7,551 nt of DNA from Bacteroidales bacterium. Its GTDB lineage: Bacteria > Bacteroidota > Bacteroidia > Bacteroidales > UBA1402. The stretch covers positions 1-7,551 of the forward strand of contig JAAZGQ010000003.1 of the NCBI GenBank assembly GCA_012511135.1. The letters are read 5' to 3'. The notes under the pieces are model-generated. The model was not told where the DNA came from. It saw only the letters and a program-made list of their open reading frames with translations, and ran no database searches. Below are positions 1-5,065 of the stretch, in pieces (position 1 is the stretch's first letter; the number at the start of each line of letters is the position of its first letter). Position numbers and translations under genes: made by a program.

Positions 1-113
1 CCTCGAAAAGATTCTACAATAACATTAATCATTGTAGAGCGGTCTATATTTTTGGACTCCTTGAATTCCGAAAATATTTCGACCAGATTGATTCGTTCTT
101 CTGTTTTTGCCAT
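1..113 (-). CDS. nusA: Transcription termination/antitermination factor NusA, N-terminal fragment
   Basis: NusA binds RNA polymerase and modulates pausing, intrinsic termination and antitermination. Only the first ~37 codons lie in the window; the gene continues past the left edge. The translation begins MAKTEERINLVEIFSEFKE and continues with KNIDRSTMINVIVESF. This is the start of the NusA N-terminal polymerase-binding domain, and closely resembles Bacteroidota NusA starts of the MAKKEE...TFSEFKELKNIDR type (recalled family knowledge). I chose the ATG at 113 because MAK-[KT]-EE matches family members. An in-frame ATG at 125 would add MSTK and cannot be excluded; neither has a clear Shine-Dalgarno sequence. 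The gene lies downstream of rimP on the same strand, 34-46 bp after its stop depending on the start. This is the conserved rimP–nusA order, normally followed by infB. Identification is firm; the exact start is less so. Confidence 0.93.
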   Translation of the reverse strand, partial: MAKTEERINLVEIFSEFKESKNIDRSTMINVIVESFR

Positions 114-159
114 TTTTGTTGACATTGTGTTGAAATATCTATTAATTCTCTCGTATTTA

Positions 160-627
160 TCAGAATATTATTTTGGAGCTGACAGAAACTGTTTCCTCAT
201 GTGTATAGCATTCTTGTTGTTCAACCAGCTTAGGCCTTTTGGCTCCTTCGGGTTTTACTTTTCGCTGCACACTCAGGCAGAATTTTTCTTCGTCGCAATT
301 TAAAAGTGTTCCCGTAAGCTTTTGTCCGTTTTTAAGACGCACATCAACAGCTTCGCCGAGGTGTTTTTGGTATTGTCTGAACACCTTGAAAGGCTGACCT
401 ATTCCTGCAGAAGAAACATCCAAAGAAAAATCCGCATCCAGAGTGTTCAGGCATGACTCAACATGCTTGCTCAAATCTGCGCAATCATCGATGCTAACAT
501 TACCTTCGACAGATTCAATTTCGATAGCAATGCGCAAATCGGTGCTAATATTGAGGTCAACCAAAAAAAAGGGCTTATTATTAATCCACTCTTCAATGTG
601 CTGATTGACAAGTTCTTTACTAATCAT
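160..627 (-). CDS. rimP: Ribosome maturation factor RimP
   Basis: RimP is a cytoplasmic assembly factor for the 30S ribosomal subunit. The 155-residue length is normal for the family. Residues 1-75 form the N-terminal alpha/beta domain, including VSIDDCADLSKHVES (about 45-58). The segment VSSAGIGQPFKVFRQY (71-86) is the Bacteroidota form of the usual S-P-G-L-D-R-P-L signature. The C-terminal SH3-like domain follows, with LKNGQKLTGTL near 98-108, then a basic stretch KVKPEGAKRPKLVEQQE typical of the Bacteroidota version. It stops with TGA. The ATG at 627 has only an A-rich upstream stretch (AGAAAAGA) as a possible ribosome-binding site. It is the first gene of a minus-strand unit with nusA, probably driven by the promoter at 691-720. 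A terminator-like hairpin in the leader (643-671) suggests that expression is attenuated. Confidence 0.95.
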   Translation of the reverse strand: MISKELVNQHIEEWINNKPFFLVDLNISTDLRIAIEIESVEGNVSIDDCADLSKHVESCLNTLDADFSLDVSSAGIGQPFKVFRQYQKHLGEAVDVRLKNGQKLTGTLLNCDEEKFCLSVQRKVKPEGAKRPKLVEQQECYTHEETVSVSSKIIF

Positions 628-642
628 TCTTTTCTATTAAGT

Positions 643-671
643 AAAAAATGAGGGGAACTCTTGTCCCCCTC
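643..671 (-). terminator. Intrinsic terminator-like hairpin in the rimP–nusA leader (putative attenuator)
   Basis: Read on the minus strand, GAGGGGGAC, a 4-base loop AAGA and GTTCCCCTC form a 9-bp stem with one A·C mismatch. One A and then six T (positions 648-643) follow at once. This is the layout of a Rho-independent terminator pointing towards rimP. It lies 15 bp upstream of the rimP ATG and downstream of the likely promoter at 691-720, so it would sit within a leader of about 60 nt. On the plus strand the hairpin has no T-run, so it is not a terminator for that direction. The structure is seen; the attenuator role is inferred. Confidence 0.62.
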
Positions 672-690
672 GCCTGTATCCTAACGGCCG

Positions 691-720
691 CAAAATTACA
701 CATTATCAAGCGATTTACAA
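691..720 (-). promoter_or_regulatory. Bacteroidota-type promoter of rimP–nusA
   Basis: On the minus strand, TTG (720-718) is followed by exactly 19 bases and then TAATTTTG (698-691). This matches the Bacteroidota housekeeping consensus, a -33 TTG and a -7 TAnnTTTG with a spacer near 19-20. Transcription would start near 686, giving a leader of about 60 nt that includes the hairpin at 643-671. It is the only good match on this strand between rimP and the divergent lipoprotein gene. Confidence 0.6.
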
Positions 721-737
721 AAAAAACAAAGATTATT

Positions 738-767
738 TTAATCTGGTGGTTAAAAAACATACTTTTG
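738..767 (+). promoter_or_regulatory. Bacteroidota-type promoter of the OmpA-domain lipoprotein gene
   Basis: A perfect -7 element TACTTTTG (TAnnTTTG) lies at 760-767. A near-match -33 TTA (738-740; consensus TTG) lies 19 bases upstream. Transcription would start near 771 and leave about 20 nt of leader before the ATG at 793. The -33 regions of this promoter and the divergent rimP promoter are only 17 bp apart, so the two polymerases may interfere. Confidence 0.5.
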
Positions 768-792
768 CGCGGGTTTTCTGTCCGGTTTTTTT

Positions 793-1449
793 ATGAAAGG
801 TGTTTTTTGCCCCCTATTGATCCTCTGTGGCTGTCTTGTATTTTTTGGCAGTTGTTCCACGGTTTCTAATATTGTCAAGAATGAATTTGCAGAAAAGAAT
901 CCCGAAGACATTCTACGAAACACTGCTGCGGAATATATTGTTAATTCAGGCATCGAAGGTGAAGCCGGCAGTTGGATAGCCTCCCGGATGGAGATCATGA
1001 AAAACCAGCTAAGCGAACAAATAGGTGATTCTGTCCTGATTCGTCAACCCGAAGAAGGCCTTTTGCTTGTTTTTGATTCTGACCAGCTTTTCAAACAAGG
1101 GCTGGACAATGTAAACGAAGCCGCTTTCGAAACGCTCCGGTTGCTGGCAACAACTCTGAAGCAATTTCCAGACACCAAGCTGTATATTCTGGTTCATACC
1201 GACAACAGCAGCTCGGAATTCATCGCCCTCTCCCTCTCGGACAAAAGAGCAAAAAACATAAAAAAAATACTGGCCTCCATGGGATTGAAACGCAGTCATA
1301 TCAGCTCCGAAGGACGGGGTTTTATGGTGCCTGTCATTTCGAACGAAAGCCCCGAAGGCCGAAAACTCAACCGACGGGTAGAAATGGCCGTAACGGCTAA
1401 TCACAGAATGATACGGCAAGCTATAAAAAGCACTAAGGCAACAAGATAA
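793..1449 (+). CDS. OmpA-family peptidoglycan-binding lipoprotein
   Basis: Probably an outer-membrane lipoprotein whose periplasmic OmpA domain holds peptidoglycan non-covalently. Residues 1-20 form a lipoprotein signal peptide. The likely lipobox is FGSC, with the lipidated cysteine at 21; residues 22-28 (STVSNIV) lack the acidic run that exports surface lipoproteins in this phylum, so a periplasm-facing position is inferred. The C-terminal OmpA domain spans about 90-200 (VFDSDQLFKQG; ILVHTDN; SLSDKRAKNI; GRKLNRRVEM). Asp137 and Arg152 are 15 residues apart, the same spacing as the diaminopimelate-binding Asp/Arg pair of E. coli OmpA. The part before the domain (about 48-80) recalls the MDKQAxEL region of YfiB-like lipoproteins, but I see no glycine zipper. 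It has its own promoter and may read through into gpmI, since no terminator lies between them. The exact role is unknown. Confidence 0.88.
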   Translation: MKGVFCPLLILCGCLVFFGSCSTVSNIVKNEFAEKNPEDILRNTAAEYIVNSGIEGEAGSWIASRMEIMKNQLSEQIGDSVLIRQPEEGLLLVFDSDQLFKQGLDNVNEAAFETLRLLATTLKQFPDTKLYILVHTDNSSSEFIALSLSDKRAKNIKKILASMGLKRSHISSEGRGFMVPVISNESPEGRKLNRRVEMAVTANHRMIRQAIKSTKATR

Positions 1450-1464
1450 TTCAGTCAAATTGCT

Positions 1465-1472
1465 TATCTTTG
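1465..1472 (+). promoter_or_regulatory. -7 promoter element ahead of gpmI
   Basis: TATCTTTG in the 52-bp gap before gpmI is a perfect match to the Bacteroidota -7 consensus TAnnTTTG. No TTG-like -33 element sits 19-20 bases upstream; that position lies in the last codons of the lipoprotein gene. Transcription would begin near 1476, about 26 nt before the gpmI ATG. It would allow gpmI and the following DUF3109 gene to be expressed apart from the lipoprotein gene. Confidence 0.45.
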
Positions 1473-1501
1473 CCGCTGAAATCACTTAGAACTTTATTTT
1501 T

Positions 1502-3028
1502 ATGAGCAAGAAAGCAATGCTGATGATTCTCGACGGCTGGGGCATAGGTAACCGTGGGAAAGAAGACGTCATATACAACACCCCTACTCCTTATTGGGAC
1601 TATCTGATAAAAAATTATCCAAATTCTCAACTTCAGGCTTCTGGCGAAAACGTGGGCCTGCCCGACGGCCAGATGGGCAATTCCGAAGTTGGCCACCTAA
1701 ATATCGGGGCCGGCAGAATTGTTTACCAGGATCTGGTTAAAATAAACATTGCCTGCCGCGACAACAGCATTCTGGAAAATCCAGGCATCAAGGCTGCCTA
1801 CAGTTATGCCAAACAAAAGGGCAAGCAAATCCATTTTTTGGGTCTGGTTTCCGACGGCGGCGTACACAGCTCTATGGACCACTTGTTTAAGCTGATTGAA
1901 ATCTCCAAACTATACGGCATAGAAAAGTCTTTTGTACACTGTTTTATGGACGGCCGCGACACCGATCCCAGGAGCGGCAAATCATTTATAGCAAGCCTGC
2001 AAAAACACTTGGATCAAAATACCGGCGCCATAGCTTCCGTCATTGGCCGCTACTACGCCATGGATCGTGATAAACGCTGGGAACGTATCAAAGAAGCCTA
2101 TGACTTGCTGGTGCATGGCAGGGGAATAAAAGCCCAGGATATGGTTCAGGCTGTTCAGGAATCCTACGATCAGGGAGTAACCGATGAATTCATTAAACCC
2201 ATCGTTCATACCGATGCTCAGGGCAATCCTTTGTCAATTATTCAGGAAGGCGACGTGGTACTCTTTTTCAATTTCCGCAACGACAGAGCCAAAGAGCTCA
2301 GCATCGTGCTGACTCAGCAAGATATGCCGGAATTTGGCATGAAGACCCTCGATCTGGAATACTACACCATGACCCCCTACGACGCTACATTCAAAGGCTT
2401 ACACATTCTTTTCGACAAAGACAATGTAAGCAACACGCTGGGAGAAATTGTGTCCGGAGCAGGCAAAAAACAATTGCGGATGGCCGAAACAGAAAAATAC
2501 GCCCACGTTACATTCTTCTTTTCGGGAGGCCGCGAAAAAGAATTCGAAAACGAAGAACGCATACTGATTCCATCGCCCAAAGTGGCCACCTATGACCTGA
2601 AGCCCGAAATGAGCGTCAACGAAGTAGGCGACGCCCTGAAACAAGCCATAGAAAGCGAAAAATACGACCTGATTGTGGTAAATTATGCCAACGGAGACAT
2701 GGTGGGTCATACCGGTGTCTACACAGCCATACAGGCGGCCGTCAAAGCAGTAGATGCCAATGTAGAAAAAGCGGTGGAAGCTGCCAAAGTAAAAGGCTAC
2801 GATGTTATCATTATTGCTGATCACGGAAACGCCGACAACGCATTAAACCCGGATAATTCTGCAAATACAGCCCACTCTCTGAATCCTGTTCCTTTTGTTT
2901 ACATAAGCAATAATACTTCAGCCAAAGTAGACAATGGCATACTGGCCGATGTGGCACCCTCGCTCTGTCACCTTCTGGGCATAAGTCAGCCTGAGGAAAT
3001 GACAGGACGTTGCCTTATACACGACTAA
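1502..3028 (+). CDS. gpmI: 2,3-bisphosphoglycerate-independent phosphoglycerate mutase
   Basis: This cytoplasmic, Mn-dependent enzyme interconverts 3- and 2-phosphoglycerate in glycolysis and gluconeogenesis, through a phosphoserine intermediate. The length of 508 residues is typical. The alkaline-phosphatase-like metal domain is split around the phosphotransferase domain. Visible active-site residues are Asp11 (LDGWG), the catalytic Ser61 (GQMGNSEVGHLN), His122 (VSDGGVHSS), Arg152-Asp153 (DGRDTDP), Arg183 and Arg189 (GRYYAMDRDKRWER), Arg259 and Arg262 (FRNDRAKE), Lys332 (EKYAHVTFF), Asp399 and His403 (YANGDMVGHTG), Asp440-His441 (IADHGNAD) and His458 (NTAHSLNPVP). All expected ligands are present, so the enzyme should be active. 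Residue roles are taken from the Bacillus homologue by pattern. The start fits the family N-terminus (MSKKAMLMILDGWG). The DUF3109 gene follows after 9 bp and is probably cotranscribed. Confidence 0.98.
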   Translation: MSKKAMLMILDGWGIGNRGKEDVIYNTPTPYWDYLIKNYPNSQLQASGENVGLPDGQMGNSEVGHLNIGAGRIVYQDLVKINIACRDNSILENPGIKAAYSYAKQKGKQIHFLGLVSDGGVHSSMDHLFKLIEISKLYGIEKSFVHCFMDGRDTDPRSGKSFIASLQKHLDQNTGAIASVIGRYYAMDRDKRWERIKEAYDLLVHGRGIKAQDMVQAVQESYDQGVTDEFIKPIVHTDAQGNPLSIIQEGDVVLFFNFRNDRAKELSIVLTQQDMPEFGMKTLDLEYYTMTPYDATFKGLHILFDKDNVSNTLGEIVSGAGKKQLRMAETEKYAHVTFFFSGGREKEFENEERILIPSPKVATYDLKPEMSVNEVGDALKQAIESEKYDLIVVNYANGDMVGHTGVYTAIQAAVKAVDANVEKAVEAAKVKGYDVIIIADHGNADNALNPDNSANTAHSLNPVPFVYISNNTSAKVDNGILADVAPSLCHLLGISQPEEMTGRCLIHD

Positions 3029-3037
3029 ACCCGGAGG

Positions 3038-3625
3038 ATGCTGCAGATTGATGAGACCATCATCAGCCTTGAAATAATTGATCAGACGTTTTGCTGCGAC
3101 TTGAGCAAATGCAAGGGTGGTTGTTGTGTAGAAGGGGAGTCGGGTGCTCCACTGGAAGAAGAGGAAATTGCCGAGCTGGAAAAGGCTCTGCCTCAGGTTT
3201 GGGACGAACTCTCGCCCCGGGCACGCCAGCTCATTAGCGAACAAGGGGTTTATTACAGGGACGCCTCAGGCGAAACCGTTACCTCCATTGTAAATGGCAA
3301 AGACTGTGTCTTTACCTGTTACGACGATAAGGGCATTTGCATTTGTGCATTGGAAAAAGCATGGAGAGAAGGAAAAATTACTTTCATGAAACCCATTTCC
3401 TGTCACCTCTACCCTATCCGGCTCTCCAAGCTGGCCTCCGGCGGTACAGCCCTGAATTATCAGCGCTGGCAGGTCTGTCAGGCTGGACAAATCAAAGGAA
3501 AAGCTTTGGGCTTGCCTCTTTATAAATTTCTCAAAGAACCCCTGATCCGAAAATTCGGACAAGATTGGTACGATCAGCTCTGCGAGGCTGCCCGGATGCT
3601 CAAAGATTATCCCCGGGCTGTTTAA
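3038..3625 (+). CDS. DUF3109 family cysteine-rich protein
   Basis: A 195-residue protein with no signal peptide or membrane segment, so probably cytoplasmic. It matches, from memory, the DUF3109 family, widespread in Bacteroidota and without an established function. It has 12 cysteines: a cluster CCDLSKCKGGCC (Cys19, 20, 25, 29, 30), then Cys90, Cys94, Cys101, Cys103 (CVFTC...CIC), Cys122 (KPISCHLYPIR), Cys147 and Cys182. The spacing, and the likeness to the YkgJ-type CxxxCxxxCC fold, suggest a bound metal or Fe-S cluster; this is inference. The start MLQIDETIISLEII agrees with family N-termini, although GGAGG touches the ATG with no spacer. It lies 9 bp after gpmI and probably shares its transcript. 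Its TAA is immediately followed by the stop codon of the convergent DUF454 gene. Confidence 0.88.
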   Translation: MLQIDETIISLEIIDQTFCCDLSKCKGGCCVEGESGAPLEEEEIAELEKALPQVWDELSPRARQLISEQGVYYRDASGETVTSIVNGKDCVFTCYDDKGICICALEKAWREGKITFMKPISCHLYPIRLSKLASGGTALNYQRWQVCQAGQIKGKALGLPLYKFLKEPLIRKFGQDWYDQLCEAARMLKDYPRAV

Positions 3626-4033
3626 TTATTCTGGCTGTTTTTTGTCTGTTCTCTGATTGGATCCTGAATTCTTTTTGTGCAGTGTTTTGAACGATAAAAT
3701 ATGAATGCTCACAGCCAGGGCAATCACGAGCAATAAAATTCTCAACCAAAGAATTTCGATGACCAAAAAAGCCGAAATCAATATGGTAATCCACAACAAA
3801 CTGACCGAAAATAGTTTAGTGCTCCGGGGAATCGCCCTGTATTTCCTGTAATTTTCAATATAGGATCCCAGCTGAGGATGCTGCATCAGCCAACGGTAAC
3901 ACCGATCCGAGCCTTTATAGAAAAGAGCAGCACTCAGCAACAAAAAAGGCGTAGTGGGCAAAACCGGCAAAAATATGCCGACAATAGCCAAGGCCAAAAA
4001 GAAGCCTCCCAGCAGGTTGTACACGACTTTCAT
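3626..4033 (-). CDS. DUF454 (YbaN-type) inner-membrane protein
   Basis: A small membrane protein of about 135 residues with unknown function. The family signature is clear: GIFLPVLPTTPFLLLSA (19-35), then a conserved loop with YRWLMQHPQLGSYIENY (46-62) and YRAIPRSTK (65-73). Hydrophobic segments lie at about 6-24, 26-39, 76-93 and 95-114, followed by a polar tail rich in Lys, Gln and Ser (115-135). I chose the ATG at 4033, preceded by AGGAAAAG. The frame could begin at a GTG at 4054, but that codon overlaps the -7 promoter element and would lie upstream of the transcript start. The gene is divergent from the secreted hydrolase, and its stop codon abuts that of the DUF3109 gene. Family assignment is firm; no function can be inferred from the context. 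Confidence 0.88.
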   Translation of the reverse strand: MKVVYNLLGGFFLALAIVGIFLPVLPTTPFLLLSAALFYKGSDRCYRWLMQHPQLGSYIENYRKYRAIPRSTKLFSVSLLWITILISAFLVIEILWLRILLLVIALAVSIHILSFKTLHKKNSGSNQRTDKKQPE

Positions 4034-4053
4034 TCTTTTCCTGAATTGGAGCA

Positions 4054-4084
4054 CAAAAGTAGTTTTTTATGTTGAGTCTTTAAA
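4054..4084 (-). promoter_or_regulatory. Promoter of the DUF454 gene
   Basis: On the minus strand a perfect -7 element TACTTTTG (4061-4054) lies 19 bases downstream of a near-consensus -33 TTTA (4084-4081). The predicted transcript start near 4049-4050 is downstream of the possible GTG start at 4054, which supports the ATG at 4033 with about 16 nt of leader. The -33 half is one arm of the TTTAAA at 4079-4084, shared with the divergent promoter. Confidence 0.5.
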
Positions 4085-4109
4085 ATTCAAGCAGAATCCT
4101 ATACATTTG
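4079..4109 (+). promoter_or_regulatory. Promoter of the secreted alpha/beta hydrolase gene
   Basis: A perfect -7 element TACATTTG lies at 4102-4109, with a -33-like TTTA at 4079-4082 and a spacer of 19 bases. The predicted start is near 4113, about 20 nt before the ATG. The -33 region is the other arm of TTTAAA, so this promoter and the DUF454 promoter are mirror images about 4081/4082. Confidence 0.5.
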
Positions 4110-4133
4110 TTGTAATCTTAAAAAATCCATATC

Positions 4134-5060
4134 ATGAAAAAACTACTGCCGGTATTGTGTATTTTGCTGGGTACTGCTGCGGCTGCCTACGCACAAGAAA
4201 GAATCGATCTGCCCTTGTGGCCGGACGGAGTTCCCGAAAGTAATGGTATTACTGCCGAAGAAATAAACAACAACAATTATTTCTCCAACGTTAGTGTTCC
4301 TGCTATGTCGGTTTTCAAAGCGAATCCCGACAAAAACACAGGAGTCGCTCTGATTATTTGTCCCGGCGGAGCCTATGCCCGACAGGCAGCCAATCACGAA
4401 GGCTTTCAGCTGACCGGCTGGCTCAACGACAATGGCATTACAGCCATAGTGCTTAAATATCGTTTGCCCAACGGGCACGATTTCATCCCTTTAAAGGATG
4501 CCCTGCAAGCCATCAGAATAATACGAAGCAAGGCCGGGGATTGGGGAATCAACCCTTCCAAAATAGGCATTTCAGGTTTTTCGGCCGGCGGCCACCTGGC
4601 TTCGACCGCAGGCACCCATTTTGATTACGGCAATCCCGAAGCAGATGACCCGATTGCCCGCCAAAGCAGCAGACCCGATTACCTGATCCTGTTTTATCCG
4701 GTTATTTCCATGAAAGAGGGCGTCACTCACGAGGGTTCCAGACAAAACTTATTGGGCAATGAGCCTACTGAACAACAACTTCTGGAGTATTCCAACGAGC
4801 TCAGGGTGAGTGCAGAAACGCCCCCGACCTTGCTGATGCTCAGCGACGACGACACAGGGGTGATACCACAAAACAGCCTGGATTTTTACGCTGCGCTAAA
4901 AAAACATAAAGTTCCCGCGGCTATGTATATCTTCCCCGAAGGCAGGCATGGCTGGGGTTATAACGAAAGCTTTCGCTATCATCATGTCTGGCGCATTCTG
5001 ATGATCGAATGGATGATGCAGCAAAAGATCCTGCCCGACATGATCCGGCAACAAAACTAA
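4134..5060 (+). CDS. Secreted alpha/beta hydrolase, carbohydrate-esterase-like
   Basis: A 308-residue hydrolase of the group often annotated as acetylxylan esterase, xylanase-associated esterase or BD-FAE-like. It probably removes acyl groups from sugars or small esters in the periplasm; the substrate cannot be read from the sequence. A signal peptide spans residues 1-20 (KK, then a hydrophobic core, then AYA before QE), with no lipobox cysteine at the cleavage site. The segment LPLWPDGVPESNG (27-38) is a family hallmark. CPGGAYA (76-82) forms the oxyanion-hole strand, and GFSAGGHLAS (148-157) carries the nucleophile Ser150. The acid is one of Asp238-240 (LSDDDTGVIPQNS), and His272 (EGRHGWG) completes the triad. 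No carbohydrate-binding or SusC/D gene is adjacent, so there is no polysaccharide-utilization context here. It converges on pbpC with 5 bp between stops. Confidence 0.87.
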   Translation: MKKLLPVLCILLGTAAAAYAQERIDLPLWPDGVPESNGITAEEINNNNYFSNVSVPAMSVFKANPDKNTGVALIICPGGAYARQAANHEGFQLTGWLNDNGITAIVLKYRLPNGHDFIPLKDALQAIRIIRSKAGDWGINPSKIGISGFSAGGHLASTAGTHFDYGNPEADDPIARQSSRPDYLILFYPVISMKEGVTHEGSRQNLLGNEPTEQQLLEYSNELRVSAETPPTLLMLSDDDTGVIPQNSLDFYAALKKHKVPAAMYIFPEGRHGWGYNESFRYHHVWRILMIEWMMQQKILPDMIRQQN

Positions 5061-5065
5061 AGGCC

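Noticed and set aside
650..671. The G-rich hairpin as a plus-strand terminator or small RNA gene
   Set aside because: The T-run is only on the minus-strand 3' side; the plus-strand continuation (GCCTGTATCC) has none. No plus-strand gene ends nearby.
463..869. Short plus-strand frames across rimP and the rimP/lipoprotein gap
   Set aside because: They overlap the promoters, the hairpin and rimP coding sequence in antisense, and show no domain or start signal.
1009..1485. 158-residue minus-strand frame opposite the OmpA lipoprotein gene
   Set aside because: It lies antisense to a gene with clear family motifs, has no recognisable domain, and its composition looks like a shadow translation.
2399..2824. 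141-residue minus-strand frame inside gpmI
   Set aside because: It is antisense to conserved gpmI active-site coding sequence. Its Phe-rich, repetitive translation matches no known protein type.
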